From the NCBI RefSeq assembly GCF_000008765.1, contig NC_003030.1, positions 1,460,001-1,524,000 on the forward strand: DNA of 64,000 nt, given 5' to 3'. The position numbers and the translations under genes were made by a program. Shown one piece after another: positions 37,812 to 44,759 of this stretch. Each line of letters starts with the position of its first letter. Position 1 is the first letter of the stretch. The notes below the pieces were generated by a model, which saw only the letters and a list, made by a program, of their open reading frames with translations, was not told where the DNA came from and did not search any database. The DNA is from Clostridium acetobutylicum ATCC 824 (lineage in GTDB: Bacteria > Bacillota > Clostridia > Clostridiales > Clostridiaceae).

Positions 37812-39278
37812 TTATTTTTTAATAATTTCCTTAATGTGAGTTGCAATTATATCAGCTGTAGTTCCAACAACTATTTGAAAGTTCTTGTCATCTAGCTTCA
37901 TAATTCCTGTAGCTCCTAATTTTTTCAATTTAGGTTCATCAACCTTGCTTCCGTCTTTTACCGTAAGTCTTATTCTAGTAACGCATGCATCTAATGATTG
38001 AATGTTATTTTTATTACCTATAGCTTCTAATATTCCAACGGCCTTTTCTTCAAGAGTTGAATTCTTTGAAGGTGAAGACTTAATTTTTGGAGTGTTTTCA
38101 GGTTCTTCATCTAAATCATCTAAATCATCTAAATCATCTAAATCATCTAAGTCATCTAAGTCATCCATTCTACCAGGAGTTGGTAGATTGAATTTTTTTA
38201 TTGTAAATAAGAATAAGAAGTAATAGATTATTGCGTATAATATACCAATCACTATAAGTAATATTGGTTTTGTGGATATATTAAAATTCATTATATAATC
38301 TACAAATCCAGCGGAGAAGGTAAATCCTGATTTTATTCCAAGTGCTGAGGTTATTGCCATAGAAAGTCCTGTAAGAACAGCATGTACAACATATAGAACT
38401 GGTGCTAAGAACATAAATAGAAACTCAATTGGTTCAGTTACACCTGTAAGAAAAGCAGTAAAAGCTATTCCAAGAAGCATACCAGAAACCTTTTTTCTAT
38501 TTTCTTTTTTAGCAGCTGAAATCATTGCTAAACATGCAGCTGGAAGTGCAAACATCATAATAGGAAAGAATCCAGTCATGTATGTTCCAGCAGTTTTATC
38601 TAATGCAAAGAATCTATGTAAATCTCCAGTTACTATTTTTCCTGAAGCTGATTTGAAGGTTCCAAATTGAAACCAGAATAATGTATTCAAAACATGGTGA
38701 AGTCCAATTGGTATAAGTAATCTGTTTAAAAGTCCATAAATAAAAGAACCAACAACGCCTGCATGTGATACGCTGTTTCCAAAAGCGTTTATAACATTTT
38801 GAATAGCAGGCCAAACTAATCCGGAAATTAGTCCTAATACTAGAGAACATAGTGATGTTAGTATTGGAACAAGACGTCTTCCACCGAAGAAGCCCAAGAA
38901 ATCTGGAAGTCTAGTACTCTTGTATTTATTGTAAAGATTACCAGCTAAAATACCTACTATTATACCGCCAAGTACTCCCATATCAATGTGCTTGTTAAAT
39001 GATGTAGCGACATTTGTTAAAACGAAATATCCAACTGCTGCAGATAGTCCTGCAACACCATTATTTTCTTCAGCAAAACCCACTGCAATTCCAATTGCAA
39101 ATATCATTGCTAAGTTGTTGAAAATTCCGTTTCCAGCAGCCATCATCCATGAAATGTTAAGAAGATCAGGCTGCCCTAATCTTAAAAGTAATCCTGCAGC
39201 AGGTAAAACGGCGATAGGAGTCATTAATGACTTTCCTAATTTTTGACATGCTGCTAATAGCTTATTTGTTACACCCAA
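37812..39278 (-). CDS. nagE: PTS transporter, N-acetylglucosamine/glucose-type IICB
   Basis: A 488-residue PTS permease taking up and phosphorylating a sugar, most like N-acetylglucosamine-specific IICB. The IIC membrane domain (about 1-370) starts MGVTNKLLAACQKLGKSLM, then PIAVLPAAGLLLRLGQ. The C-terminal IIB domain (about 415-488) carries the phosphorylated Cys in SLDACVTRIRLTV. No IIA domain is fused; the divergent crr gene supplies IIA. The linker holds six Asp-Asp-Leu repeats. The leader has a RAT and terminator, and a cre site lies upstream. Specificity for glucose cannot be excluded. Confidence 0.88.
   Translation of the reverse strand: MGVTNKLLAACQKLGKSLMTPIAVLPAAGLLLRLGQPDLLNISWMMAAGNGIFNNLAMIFAIGIAVGFAEENNGVAGLSAAVGYFVLTNVATSFNKHIDMGVLGGIIVGILAGNLYNKYKSTRLPDFLGFFGGRRLVPILTSLCSLVLGLISGLVWPAIQNVINAFGNSVSHAGVVGSFIYGLLNRLLIPIGLHHVLNTLFWFQFGTFKSASGKIVTGDLHRFFALDKTAGTYMTGFFPIMMFALPAACLAMISAAKKENRKKVSGMLLGIAFTAFLTGVTEPIEFLFMFLAPVLYVVHAVLTGLSMAITSALGIKSGFTFSAGFVDYIMNFNISTKPILLIVIGILYAIIYYFLFLFTIKKFNLPTPGRMDDLDDLDDLDDLDDLDDLDEEPENTPKIKSSPSKNSTLEEKAVGILEAIGNKNNIQSLDACVTRIRLTVKDGSKVDEPKLKKLGATGIMKLDDKNFQIVVGTTADIIATHIKEIIKK
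38108..38165 (-). repeat. Nine-base tandem repeat coding an (Asp-Asp-Leu)6 linker in nagE
   Basis: Six units of CATCTAAAT/CATCTAAGT on the plus strand encode D-D-L repeats between IIC and IIB. The units are almost identical, so copy number may vary between strains. Confidence 0.9.
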
Positions 39279-39337
39279 AATAAAGCCCTCCTTAAATTAA
39301 ATAAAAGTAAATTGTTAATAAGTTTATTTTTAGACAA

Positions 39338-39375
39338 CAAAAAAAGCCAAAAAAAGAGTACTTCCTTTTTCAGCT
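39338..39375 (-). terminator. Leader terminator of nagE
   Basis: On the minus strand AGCTGAAAAAG pairs with CTTTTTTTGGCT (with G-U pairs) around GGAAGTACT and is followed by a seven-T run. Its first arm overlaps the end of the RAT. Confidence 0.75.
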
Positions 39376-39403
39376 TTTGCCCGTGTTGGTAACACGCTGA
39401 TAA
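39371..39403 (-). promoter_or_regulatory. RAT (ribonucleic antiterminator) of nagE
   Basis: The minus strand carries CGTGTTACCAACACGGGCAA then AAGCTGA, matching the ptsG-class RAT pattern (GTGTTACT...CGNNCAGGCANNAG). It overlaps the terminator stem, so the two structures exclude each other. Binding by the BglG-family protein encoded at 40207 is inferred. Confidence 0.75.
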
Positions 39404-39408
39404 ATTGT

Positions 39409-39438
39409 ATTATATAACATTTATCAGCAATATGTCAA
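39409..39438 (-). promoter_or_regulatory. nagE promoter
   Basis: Minus strand TTGACA (39438-39433), 18 bases, TATAAT (39414-39409). It leads directly into the RAT. Confidence 0.7.
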
Positions 39439-39450
39439 TATAATGGTGAA

Positions 39451-39465
39451 ATGTAAACGGTATCT
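39451..39465. promoter_or_regulatory. cre site upstream of nagE
   Basis: ATGTAAACGGTATCT fits WTGNAANCGNWNNCW throughout. It lies 12 bases upstream of the nagE -35 and about 95 upstream of the crr -35. Confidence 0.65.
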
Positions 39466-39559
39466 GTAATAAAGTGTATTTTTTACATCGTTTACAAATG
39501 AAAAAAATTTTAAATTTCGAGTCAATATCTTAAAGTAAAATAAAATTGTCTTACTTGTA

Positions 39560-39589
39560 TTGACAAATGGGTAAAAGGAATATTATACT
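39560..39589 (+). promoter_or_regulatory. crr promoter
   Basis: TTGACA (39560-39565), 18 bases, TATACT (39584-39589), followed 17 bases later by the RAT. Confidence 0.7.
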
Positions 39590-39606
39590 AGTGAGGTAAA
39601 AAATAA

Positions 39607-39660
39607 AACGTGTAACTTTCGAATAAGGCATGAGTTTTAACTTGTGCCTTATTATTTTTT
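39607..39660 (+). promoter_or_regulatory. RAT plus overlapping terminator in the crr leader
   Basis: ACGTGTAACTTTCGAATAAG then GCATGAGT resembles the Bacillus ptsG RAT. From 39622 AATAAGGCATGAGTT pairs with AACTTGTGCCTTATT (two G-U) and TTTTTT ends at 39660. The RAT and terminator share bases 39622-39634, the classical antitermination layout. Confidence 0.8.
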
Positions 39661-39694
39661 GCAAAAGGGTATACGTTATATGGGAGGAATACAA

Positions 39695-40174
39695 ATGTTA
39701 GGATTTTTTAAAAAAAATTGTGAGTTAATAGCTCCTGCATCTGGAAAGGTTTTAGATTTATCAGAGGTTCCAGATAAGGTGTTTTCAGAAAAGTTGGTAG
39801 GTGACGGTGTAGCAATAGAATTGTCTTCAGATACAATAGTGGCACCAGCTAATGGAGAACTATCTTTATTATTTAAGACTTTCCATGCTTTTGGTATAAC
39901 TCTTGAAAGTGGTGTGGAAATTTTAGTTCATATAGGAATTGATACAGTTAAACTTGAAGGAAAAGGATTTGAACCTTTGGTTGAACAAGGGGAAACTGTA
40001 AAAGTAGGGCAGCCGATTATAAAAGTTGATAGAGAATTTATAAAAGAACAAGGGTTTTCTCTCATTACACCGGTTTTAATAACTAACCCGGAGTTAGTCA
40101 CAGATATAGAATATATTTCAGGAATTGATGTTGACGCTGGAAACCACAAATTGTTTACGTATAAATTAAAGTAA
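39695..40174 (+). CDS. crr: PTS glucose-type IIA protein (Crr-like)
   Basis: A 159-residue soluble IIA(Glc) protein passing phosphate from HPr to IIB. Motifs: APASGKVLDLSEVPD near 15, GDGVAIE near 35, AFGI(TLESG)VEILVHIGIDTV with the active His near 74, and the closing SLITPVLITNPE. ATG 39695 follows GGGAGGAA; the open frame extends upstream into the leader terminator but those codons lack a start signal. It is separate from nagE, so the permease is a split system. Its leader has a RAT matching that of nagE. Confidence 0.92.
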   Translation: MLGFFKKNCELIAPASGKVLDLSEVPDKVFSEKLVGDGVAIELSSDTIVAPANGELSLLFKTFHAFGITLESGVEILVHIGIDTVKLEGKGFEPLVEQGETVKVGQPIIKVDREFIKEQGFSLITPVLITNPELVTDIEYISGIDVDAGNHKLFTYKLK

Positions 40175-40180
40175 TAAAAT

Positions 40181-40208
40181 AAAAACTGCCTAATTAAAGG
40201 CAGTTTTT
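40181..40208. terminator. Bidirectional terminator between crr and the antiterminator gene
   Basis: AAAAACTGCC and GGCAGTTTTT, a perfect ten-base-pair stem with an eight-base loop. Confidence 0.85.
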
Positions 40209-41070
40209 ATTTTAAAATACTGCCTTTAGTGTTGTTTTTTATACGTTCTATGTGCATAACCAAGTATGCAGTTTCATCTTCTACAACTTTTTTATGCAGT
40301 TCGTCCTCCAGTAATTTGCAAATTTTAGAGGATAATTTGTATGATTCAGGATATGCATGTTTTATAGCGTTAAGTAGTTCGTTTTTTATAGGAGAGGAAT
40401 TTATGATTCTTTCTATTGTAAAACGTAAGTGAGTAATAAATCTAGCATAATCTATTGAATGTTTGTCTATAGTAATATCGAGCTCATCTTCTATAAATTC
40501 TATTATGGTATTTGATAGAAAAGCATACTTTATCGTATTGGATAATTCACCTTTTTTTCTTGCTGAATGTATGTGAAGAGCTATAAAGCCTACCTCATCT
40601 TCTGGTATTTCAATATTTGTTTTTTCTTCAAGCATTTTTACAGCTTTTTTTGCTAATTCAAATTCAGTTTTGTAGAGAGTTGCTGTTTCAATTAAAAATG
40701 GATTTTGTATGGTATCATTTGAGAGAAGTCTTTTCAGTGTAAAAGAAATATGATCAGTTAAGGATATGTGTATTTTTTCGTTTAAGTTTTCATTTAATTC
40801 CTTTGATATCATAGAAATGATTTCTTCACAAATACCTATAATATTGGTATTTACTGTAGAAACAAGCTGTTTAAAAGTGTTTGAGTTATTTTCATTTTCT
40901 ATAGAAAATACTTTTTCAACATGAGTGTCTGCGGAAATTAAATCATCTATTTTTTTGCCAAAGCCTATTCCACGTTCAAACAATATCTTTTCTTTATTGT
41001 TTTGAAGAACGAAGAGAACGTTATTATTTAGTACTTTTATTATTTTAAAATCTCCTGTTGAATTTTTCAT
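40207..41070 (-). CDS. BglG/LicT-family transcriptional antiterminator
   Basis: A 287-residue RNA-binding antiterminator. The N-terminal CAT domain (KIIKVLNNNVLFVLQNNKEK, FGKKIDDLI, about 8-60) binds RATs. Two PRD domains follow, with phosphorylatable His in LTDHISFTLKRLL and ALHIHSARKKG (PRD1) and RFITHLRFTIERI and LVMHIERIKNN (PRD2). The PTS adjusts such proteins by phosphorylation. RATs of the right class precede both nagE and crr next door, so it probably controls both. The ATG follows GAGGTGAT. A LicT- or GlcT-type choice cannot be made safely by eye. Confidence 0.9.
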   Translation of the reverse strand: MKNSTGDFKIIKVLNNNVLFVLQNNKEKILFERGIGFGKKIDDLISADTHVEKVFSIENENNSNTFKQLVSTVNTNIIGICEEIISMISKELNENLNEKIHISLTDHISFTLKRLLSNDTIQNPFLIETATLYKTEFELAKKAVKMLEEKTNIEIPEDEVGFIALHIHSARKKGELSNTIKYAFLSNTIIEFIEDELDITIDKHSIDYARFITHLRFTIERIINSSPIKNELLNAIKHAYPESYKLSSKICKLLEDELHKKVVEDETAYLVMHIERIKNNTKGSILK

Positions 41071-41143
41071 TAGTTATCACCTCATAATTATTAGTTTAAA
41101 ATCAAAATGTATGTGATTAAAAAATATAGCAATATGAAAGATA

Positions 41144-41183
41144 TTAACATATAGAAGGTTTAATTACAACTTCTATATGTTAA
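41144..41183. repeat. Perfect 14-base inverted repeat upstream of the antiterminator gene
   Basis: TTAACATATAGAAG and CTTCTATATGTTAA around 12 bases, about 75-115 bases upstream of the gene. No T-run on either strand. It could be an operator or a leader hairpin. Confidence 0.6.
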
Positions 41184-41215
41184 ATAAGCAAGAAATAAGT
41201 ACATATAAATAAAAA

Positions 41216-41248
41216 TTCCAACCATAGACTTATAATCCATGGTTGGAA
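41216..41248 (-). terminator. Terminator of hydG
   Basis: TTCCAACCAT and ATGGTTGGAA form a perfect ten-base-pair stem just past the hydG stop, with TTTTT following on the minus strand. Confidence 0.88.
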
Positions 41249-41255
41249 ACTTTGC

Positions 41256-42674
41256 TTAGAATCTAAAATCTCTTTGTCCCTCTTTTAATTCGGTAAGGTG
41301 TTTTTTTACTATTGATTTAACCTTTTCGTTAGGTATTTTTTCAACTTCAGAAGCTATAAGTGCTTCACCATTCTTTTGAGTATTAGAAGAAGCATAATCC
41401 TCCAAGTACTCTTTAAGAGTCATTAAGGCGTTTGGCTGGCAACAATTTGCTATTTGTCCTGATTTAACAAGGCTCATGAAACGGTCGCCAGTTCTTCCTT
41501 CACGATAACAAGCGGTACAAAAGCTTGGAATATAATTCATTTCTAAAAGCCAATTAACTATCTCATCAAGAGTACGGTTATCATTGACTTCGAATTGTGA
41601 AGAGTTATCTTCTTCAGGTTCAGATTCAACGTAACCACCAACACTTGTGCTAGAACCACCACTTATTTGAGATATACCGAGTTCAAGTACGCGCTCACGA
41701 GTTTTTTTAGACTCACGAGTAGAGACGATCATGCCTGTGTATGGAACTGCAATACGAATAATGGCTACAATTTTTTCAAAAATCTCGTCCGATATTGCAT
41801 TTGAGAAGTTTTCAGGATCAATGTCATCTGCAGGACGTATACGAGGAACGCTTATAGTATGAGGGCCTACACCCATAGCAGCTTCCAAGTGTTCAGCATG
41901 CATTAGAAGTCCAACAAAGTCATATTTGTACATATTTAGTCCAAACAAAACCCCAATACCTACATCATCAATACCACCTTCCATAGCACGATCCATTGCT
42001 TCTGTATGATAGGCATAATCATGTTTTGGACCTGTAGGATGAAGTTCCTCGTAACTTTTTTTGTTATAGGTTTCTTGGAAAAGTATATATGTTCCAATAC
42101 CAGCATCCTTTAATTTCTTGTAGTTTTCTACAGTAGTAGCTGCAATATTTACATTTACACGTCTAATTGCTCCATTTTTATGTTTTATGCTGTATATGGT
42201 TTTGATACAGTCAAGAATATATTCAATAGGATTGTTTACAGGGTCTTCTCCAGCCTCTAAAGCCAAACGTTTATGTCCCATATCTTGAAGAGCTATTGTT
42301 TCTCTTTTAACATCTTCCTGTGACAGCTTTTTTCTTGCTATATGTTTGTTTTTATGATGGTATGGACAATATACACATCCGTTTACACAGTAGTTTGAAA
42401 GATAAAGAGGAGCAAACATTACTATACGATTACCGTAAAATTTTTGTTTGATTTCTCTTGCAAGCTTGAACATTTTTTCATTTTCATCTTCTAAGTCACA
42501 CTCTAGTAATACAGCTGCGTCTCTGTGTGTTAACCCCTTACATTCTTTTGCTTTTTCAATTATGCTGTCTATAAGTTCGCGGTTACTTTTATTTTGTTTT
42601 GCGTATTCAAGGGAATCAATAATTTCCTCATCACTGATAAATTCAGTTGCAACTTTAGATTTAACATTATACAT
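41256..42674 (-). CDS. hydG: [FeFe]-hydrogenase maturase HydG (radical SAM tyrosine lyase)
   Basis: Cleaves tyrosine to make the CO and CN ligands (as an Fe(CO)2(CN) synthon) of the hydrogenase H-cluster. The 472-residue protein matches HydG length. The radical SAM motif in SNYCVNGCVYCPYHH is near 95. LEAGEDPVNNP, HPTGPKHDY and VPRIRPADD follow. The C-terminal auxiliary cluster cysteines are in SFCTACYREGRTGDRFM and IANCCQPNALMTL. The C-terminal domain separates HydG from ThiH, with which it is often confused. hydE and hydF are not in the window. The leader contains an apparent attenuator. The ATG follows TGGAGGG. Confidence 0.95.
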   Translation of the reverse strand: MYNVKSKVATEFISDEEIIDSLEYAKQNKSNRELIDSIIEKAKECKGLTHRDAAVLLECDLEDENEKMFKLAREIKQKFYGNRIVMFAPLYLSNYCVNGCVYCPYHHKNKHIARKKLSQEDVKRETIALQDMGHKRLALEAGEDPVNNPIEYILDCIKTIYSIKHKNGAIRRVNVNIAATTVENYKKLKDAGIGTYILFQETYNKKSYEELHPTGPKHDYAYHTEAMDRAMEGGIDDVGIGVLFGLNMYKYDFVGLLMHAEHLEAAMGVGPHTISVPRIRPADDIDPENFSNAISDEIFEKIVAIIRIAVPYTGMIVSTRESKKTRERVLELGISQISGGSSTSVGGYVESEPEEDNSSQFEVNDNRTLDEIVNWLLEMNYIPSFCTACYREGRTGDRFMSLVKSGQIANCCQPNALMTLKEYLEDYASSNTQKNGEALIASEVEKIPNEKVKSIVKKHLTELKEGQRDFRF

Positions 42675-42786
42675 TAAAAACCCTCCAATTTTGTTTTGTT
42701 ATTCTTTGATAGTCCACAAAGGGATTCTATCATTAGAACGTGGGTAGAGAACTTTAAATTATTAACTATATATGATTTGAAAATAA

Positions 42787-42826
42787 CTTATAATAATAAA
42801 ATCCTTGTGCCCAAAGGAACAAGGAT
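42787..42826 (-). terminator. Leader terminator upstream of hydG
   Basis: On the minus strand ATCCTTGT and ACAAGGAT pair around TCCTTTGGGC, followed by TTTATTATTAT. It is 113 bases before the hydG start and behind the hydG-proximal promoter, so it would act as an attenuator. Confidence 0.65.
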
Positions 42827-42835
42827 AGCAGATAT

Positions 42836-42903
42836 GGAAATGTTAATCTATATATGTGCCAGAGCTTTAAAGCTTTGGCACACATTAAGCAATAAAGTTT
42901 CCA
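42836..42903 (-). ncRNA. Candidate cis-regulatory RNA domain in the hydG leader
   Basis: Minus-strand RNA closed by GGAAA (42903-42899) and TTTCC (42840-42836). Inside is a strong hairpin: TGTGCCAAAGCTT with AAGCTCTGGCACA (42882-42855). The hairpin's first arm TGTGCCAAAG can instead pair with CTTTGGGCACA of the downstream terminator (one bulged G). Terminator and hairpin can therefore be exchanged for an antiterminator. I do not recognise a known riboswitch class. Confidence 0.5.
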
Positions 42904-42919
42904 TAATAAATCACAAATA

Positions 42920-42925
42920 ATTATA
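42920..42925 (-). promoter_or_regulatory. -10 box of a hydG-proximal promoter
   Basis: TATAAT on the minus strand; the -35 at 17 bases is weak (TGTATT). Predicted start near 42913 falls directly before the structured leader. Confidence 0.45.
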
Positions 42926-43095
42926 TAAAAATTGACTTTGTGAATACATAGATGAAATAGAGTAACTAAATCAACTATATAAGAACTATTCTCTCGCCTT
43001 CTAATTTAGGACTAACCCTCATTCATTCAGTACGATATTTTTTATAAGCGTGGCAGATCTAAGAAAAAACAATAAGAGTTAAATCTCAGATATAG

Positions 43096-43200
43096 GTTCC
43101 TTTAGTTAAACTTTAGTATGTACTAAAATGTTTAGCTAGAAACTACAGATGGGGAAAGCAAACTATAAAACTCAGGGGCTTTCATAAAATCCCATACTGT
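43096..43200. repeat. Two large adjacent inverted repeats in the hydG upstream gap
   Basis: 43096-43143 folds as GTTCCT..AGTTAAAC..TTTAGT with ACTAAA..GTTTAGCT..AGAAAC. 43145-43200 folds as ACAGATGGG plus GAAAGC with GCTTTC and CCCATaCTGT. Such extended pairing is readable on both strands and suggests a structured RNA or relic element. A minus-strand TATAAT lies at 43219-43214. The other sequence in the 42675-43507 gap shows no gene. Confidence 0.5.
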
Positions 43201-43507
43201 ACCAATGTTATTTATTATATCACAATGCTTAAGAAAATGAACTACCTAAGTTGTTATATGCTTATTATAAAACTAAGTTATTTATTACAGAAGCTTTGTA
43301 GTTGTTTAGATTTGATGAGTTTTAATTTTTTATAAAGTTATATAATAATTGTACATTGTGTAAATTAAATATCCTTTGTAAATAATATTACATATAAGGA
43401 TATAATATGATAAAATTTTGGATATAAACATAGTAACAGAAAAATATTGTAAAAAATATTGTAAAATGATATAATTTTAATTAACAATTATTTTGAGGAG
43501 TGATCAA

Positions 43508-43870
43508 ATGATAATTTGGGGTTGGGGTAGAGTAACTAAAAGAAAGATAGGTCAAGTATTCCAACGTACATGTAGTTATTGTAATACAACAGCAATATGG
43601 AACTTATGTATTGTTAGAACTTGGTTTACTTTGTTCTTTATCCCCGTAATACCATATCGAAAAAGATATTGTGTTGTTTGCCCAAGCTGTGGAAGTTACA
43701 TAGAATTAACAGAAGCACAGTTTGAAGAGTTAAAGCAAGCTATAAATTCATCTTCTAGTAATGCCATTAATGAAGCCGTACCAGAAGTTGATAAATATGC
43801 AGGAAAGACAGAAACACAAAAGAATTATTTAAAGCAAATGGAAGAGTATAGGAATAGTAAAGCAGAATAG
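43508..43870 (+). CDS. Zinc-ribbon domain protein
   Basis: A 120-residue protein with two CxxC knuckles, TCSYCN near 22 and VCPSCG near 60. They are separated by a hydrophobic stretch (IVRTWFTLFFIPVIPYRKRY), the pattern of the small zinc-ribbon family in which the two halves sandwich a hydrophobic hairpin. The C-terminal third is acidic and helical. The ATG at 43508 follows GAGGAG; an in-frame TTG at 43493 precedes that site. Function unknown. A strong terminator follows. Confidence 0.82.
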   Translation: MIIWGWGRVTKRKIGQVFQRTCSYCNTTAIWNLCIVRTWFTLFFIPVIPYRKRYCVVCPSCGSYIELTEAQFEELKQAINSSSSNAINEAVPEVDKYAGKTETQKNYLKQMEEYRNSKAE

Positions 43871-43905
43871 ATGTATACATAGAATAAATATGTTCCATTA
43901 TATAG

Positions 43906-43947
43906 AAAGCACAGAATAACAATTAACGTTATTCTGTGCTTTTTTTA
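43906..43947 (+). terminator. Terminator after the zinc-ribbon gene
   Basis: AAAGCACAGAATAAC and GTTATTCTGTGCTTT form a perfect 15-base-pair stem, followed by T. Confidence 0.92.
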
Positions 43948-44052
43948 TGTATAAATAAAGGAAAATTTTAAAATTATCATATAACAATAGTATAAACAAT
44001 TTGTTTTTGCTAAAACAATTTTATTGTATTAGCGACTAATTTATTTTTAGGT

Positions 44053-44169
44053 ATGACAATACTAACAAACTTCATGTGGGCATTACTGCTTGTATGGAGT
44101 TTTTTATTTTGTGTAGAAAGGAGAAATGTAAAGATAACAGGTCACATTATGGAGAAAAGAATAATATAA
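44053..44169 (+). CDS. Possible 38-residue membrane peptide
   Basis: ATG 44053 to TAA 44169 encodes a peptide with one hydrophobic helix (NFMWALLLVWSFLFCV) followed by a basic tail (ERRNVKITGHIMEKR). This positive-inside layout is typical of small membrane proteins. The ribosome-binding site is weak (TTAGGT). It ends 18 bases before the next gene. It could equally be leader sequence. Confidence 0.3.
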   Translation: MTILTNFMWALLLVWSFLFCVERRNVKITGHIMEKRII

Positions 44170-44187
44170 ATTAAAGGGGAATGGAAA

Positions 44188-44562
44188 ATGAAGATTAAGT
44201 TTTTATTTGATTATAAGGATTATCACATTTCTATAGAGGATGAAGGAGAAGAAATTGATGTAACTGTGAATTTTACACAGCATCAACATAAAAGAGGTAG
44301 GCAAAGAGGAGTACATAAGCAAAAAATATTGGATTCTCTTTCAGAAGGAGGGAATAGTGAAATTTTGTATTTAAAGAACAATGAGAAGGCTGTTGTGAGG
44401 GATTTTAAGAGAAACATATCCTATGTAATAGAAGTTTATTCTGATTCCACAATAGTTACAAATGTTATTACAAGCCTAAATAAAACGAATATAAAGGCAT
44501 ATAAAGGAGAAAAAGTAATTATTATAGGAAAAAATAATGAGCACAATTATTATTTGAATTAA
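44188..44562 (+). CDS. Hypothetical protein, 124 residues
   Basis: A cytoplasmic-looking mixed alpha/beta protein with no signal peptide. It has an acidic early part (SIEDEGEEIDVTVNF), a basic His/Arg stretch (TQHQHKRGRQRGVHKQK near 30-46) and a strand-rich end. I recognise no family. A good ribosome-binding site (AAAGGGGAA) and a terminator after it support expression. Confidence 0.65.
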   Translation: MKIKFLFDYKDYHISIEDEGEEIDVTVNFTQHQHKRGRQRGVHKQKILDSLSEGGNSEILYLKNNEKAVVRDFKRNISYVIEVYSDSTIVTNVITSLNKTNIKAYKGEKVIIIGKNNEHNYYLN

Positions 44563-44568
44563 GTGAAG

Positions 44569-44607
44569 ACAAGCAGCTAGATTAATAATCCGGCCGCTTG
44601 TTTTTTT
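44569..44607 (+). terminator. Terminator after the hypothetical gene
   Basis: ACAAGCaGC and GCcGCTTGT pair with one mismatch around 15 bases, then a seven-T run. Confidence 0.75.
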
Positions 44608-44759
44608 CTATAAGTGAATTTAAAGCCATAATTTGTAAGATTTCAAAATACATAAATATAACTTGGAAAAGGAATAACTAAGGTTAGAAGTTTAATATAG
44701 CTTATTATTTCTATGCAGTTACTGTACAGGCAATTCAGTTAATTATTGGGGGATATGAC

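Noticed and set aside
38002-38223. Plus-strand open frame with Ser-Lys-Ser repeats
   Set aside because: It is the antisense reading of the Asp-Asp-Leu repeat in nagE.
41256-42674. ThiH (thiamine tyrosine lyase) as an alternative name for hydG, and a TPP riboswitch upstream
   Set aside because: The C-terminal CTACYREGRTGDRFM and NCCQPNA cysteine motifs are HydG-specific, and no THI-box blocks are present in the leader.
42696-42920. Plus-strand open frame in the hydG upstream gap
   Set aside because: It has no ribosome-binding site and odd composition. The same bases form the minus-strand hairpins of the hydG leader.
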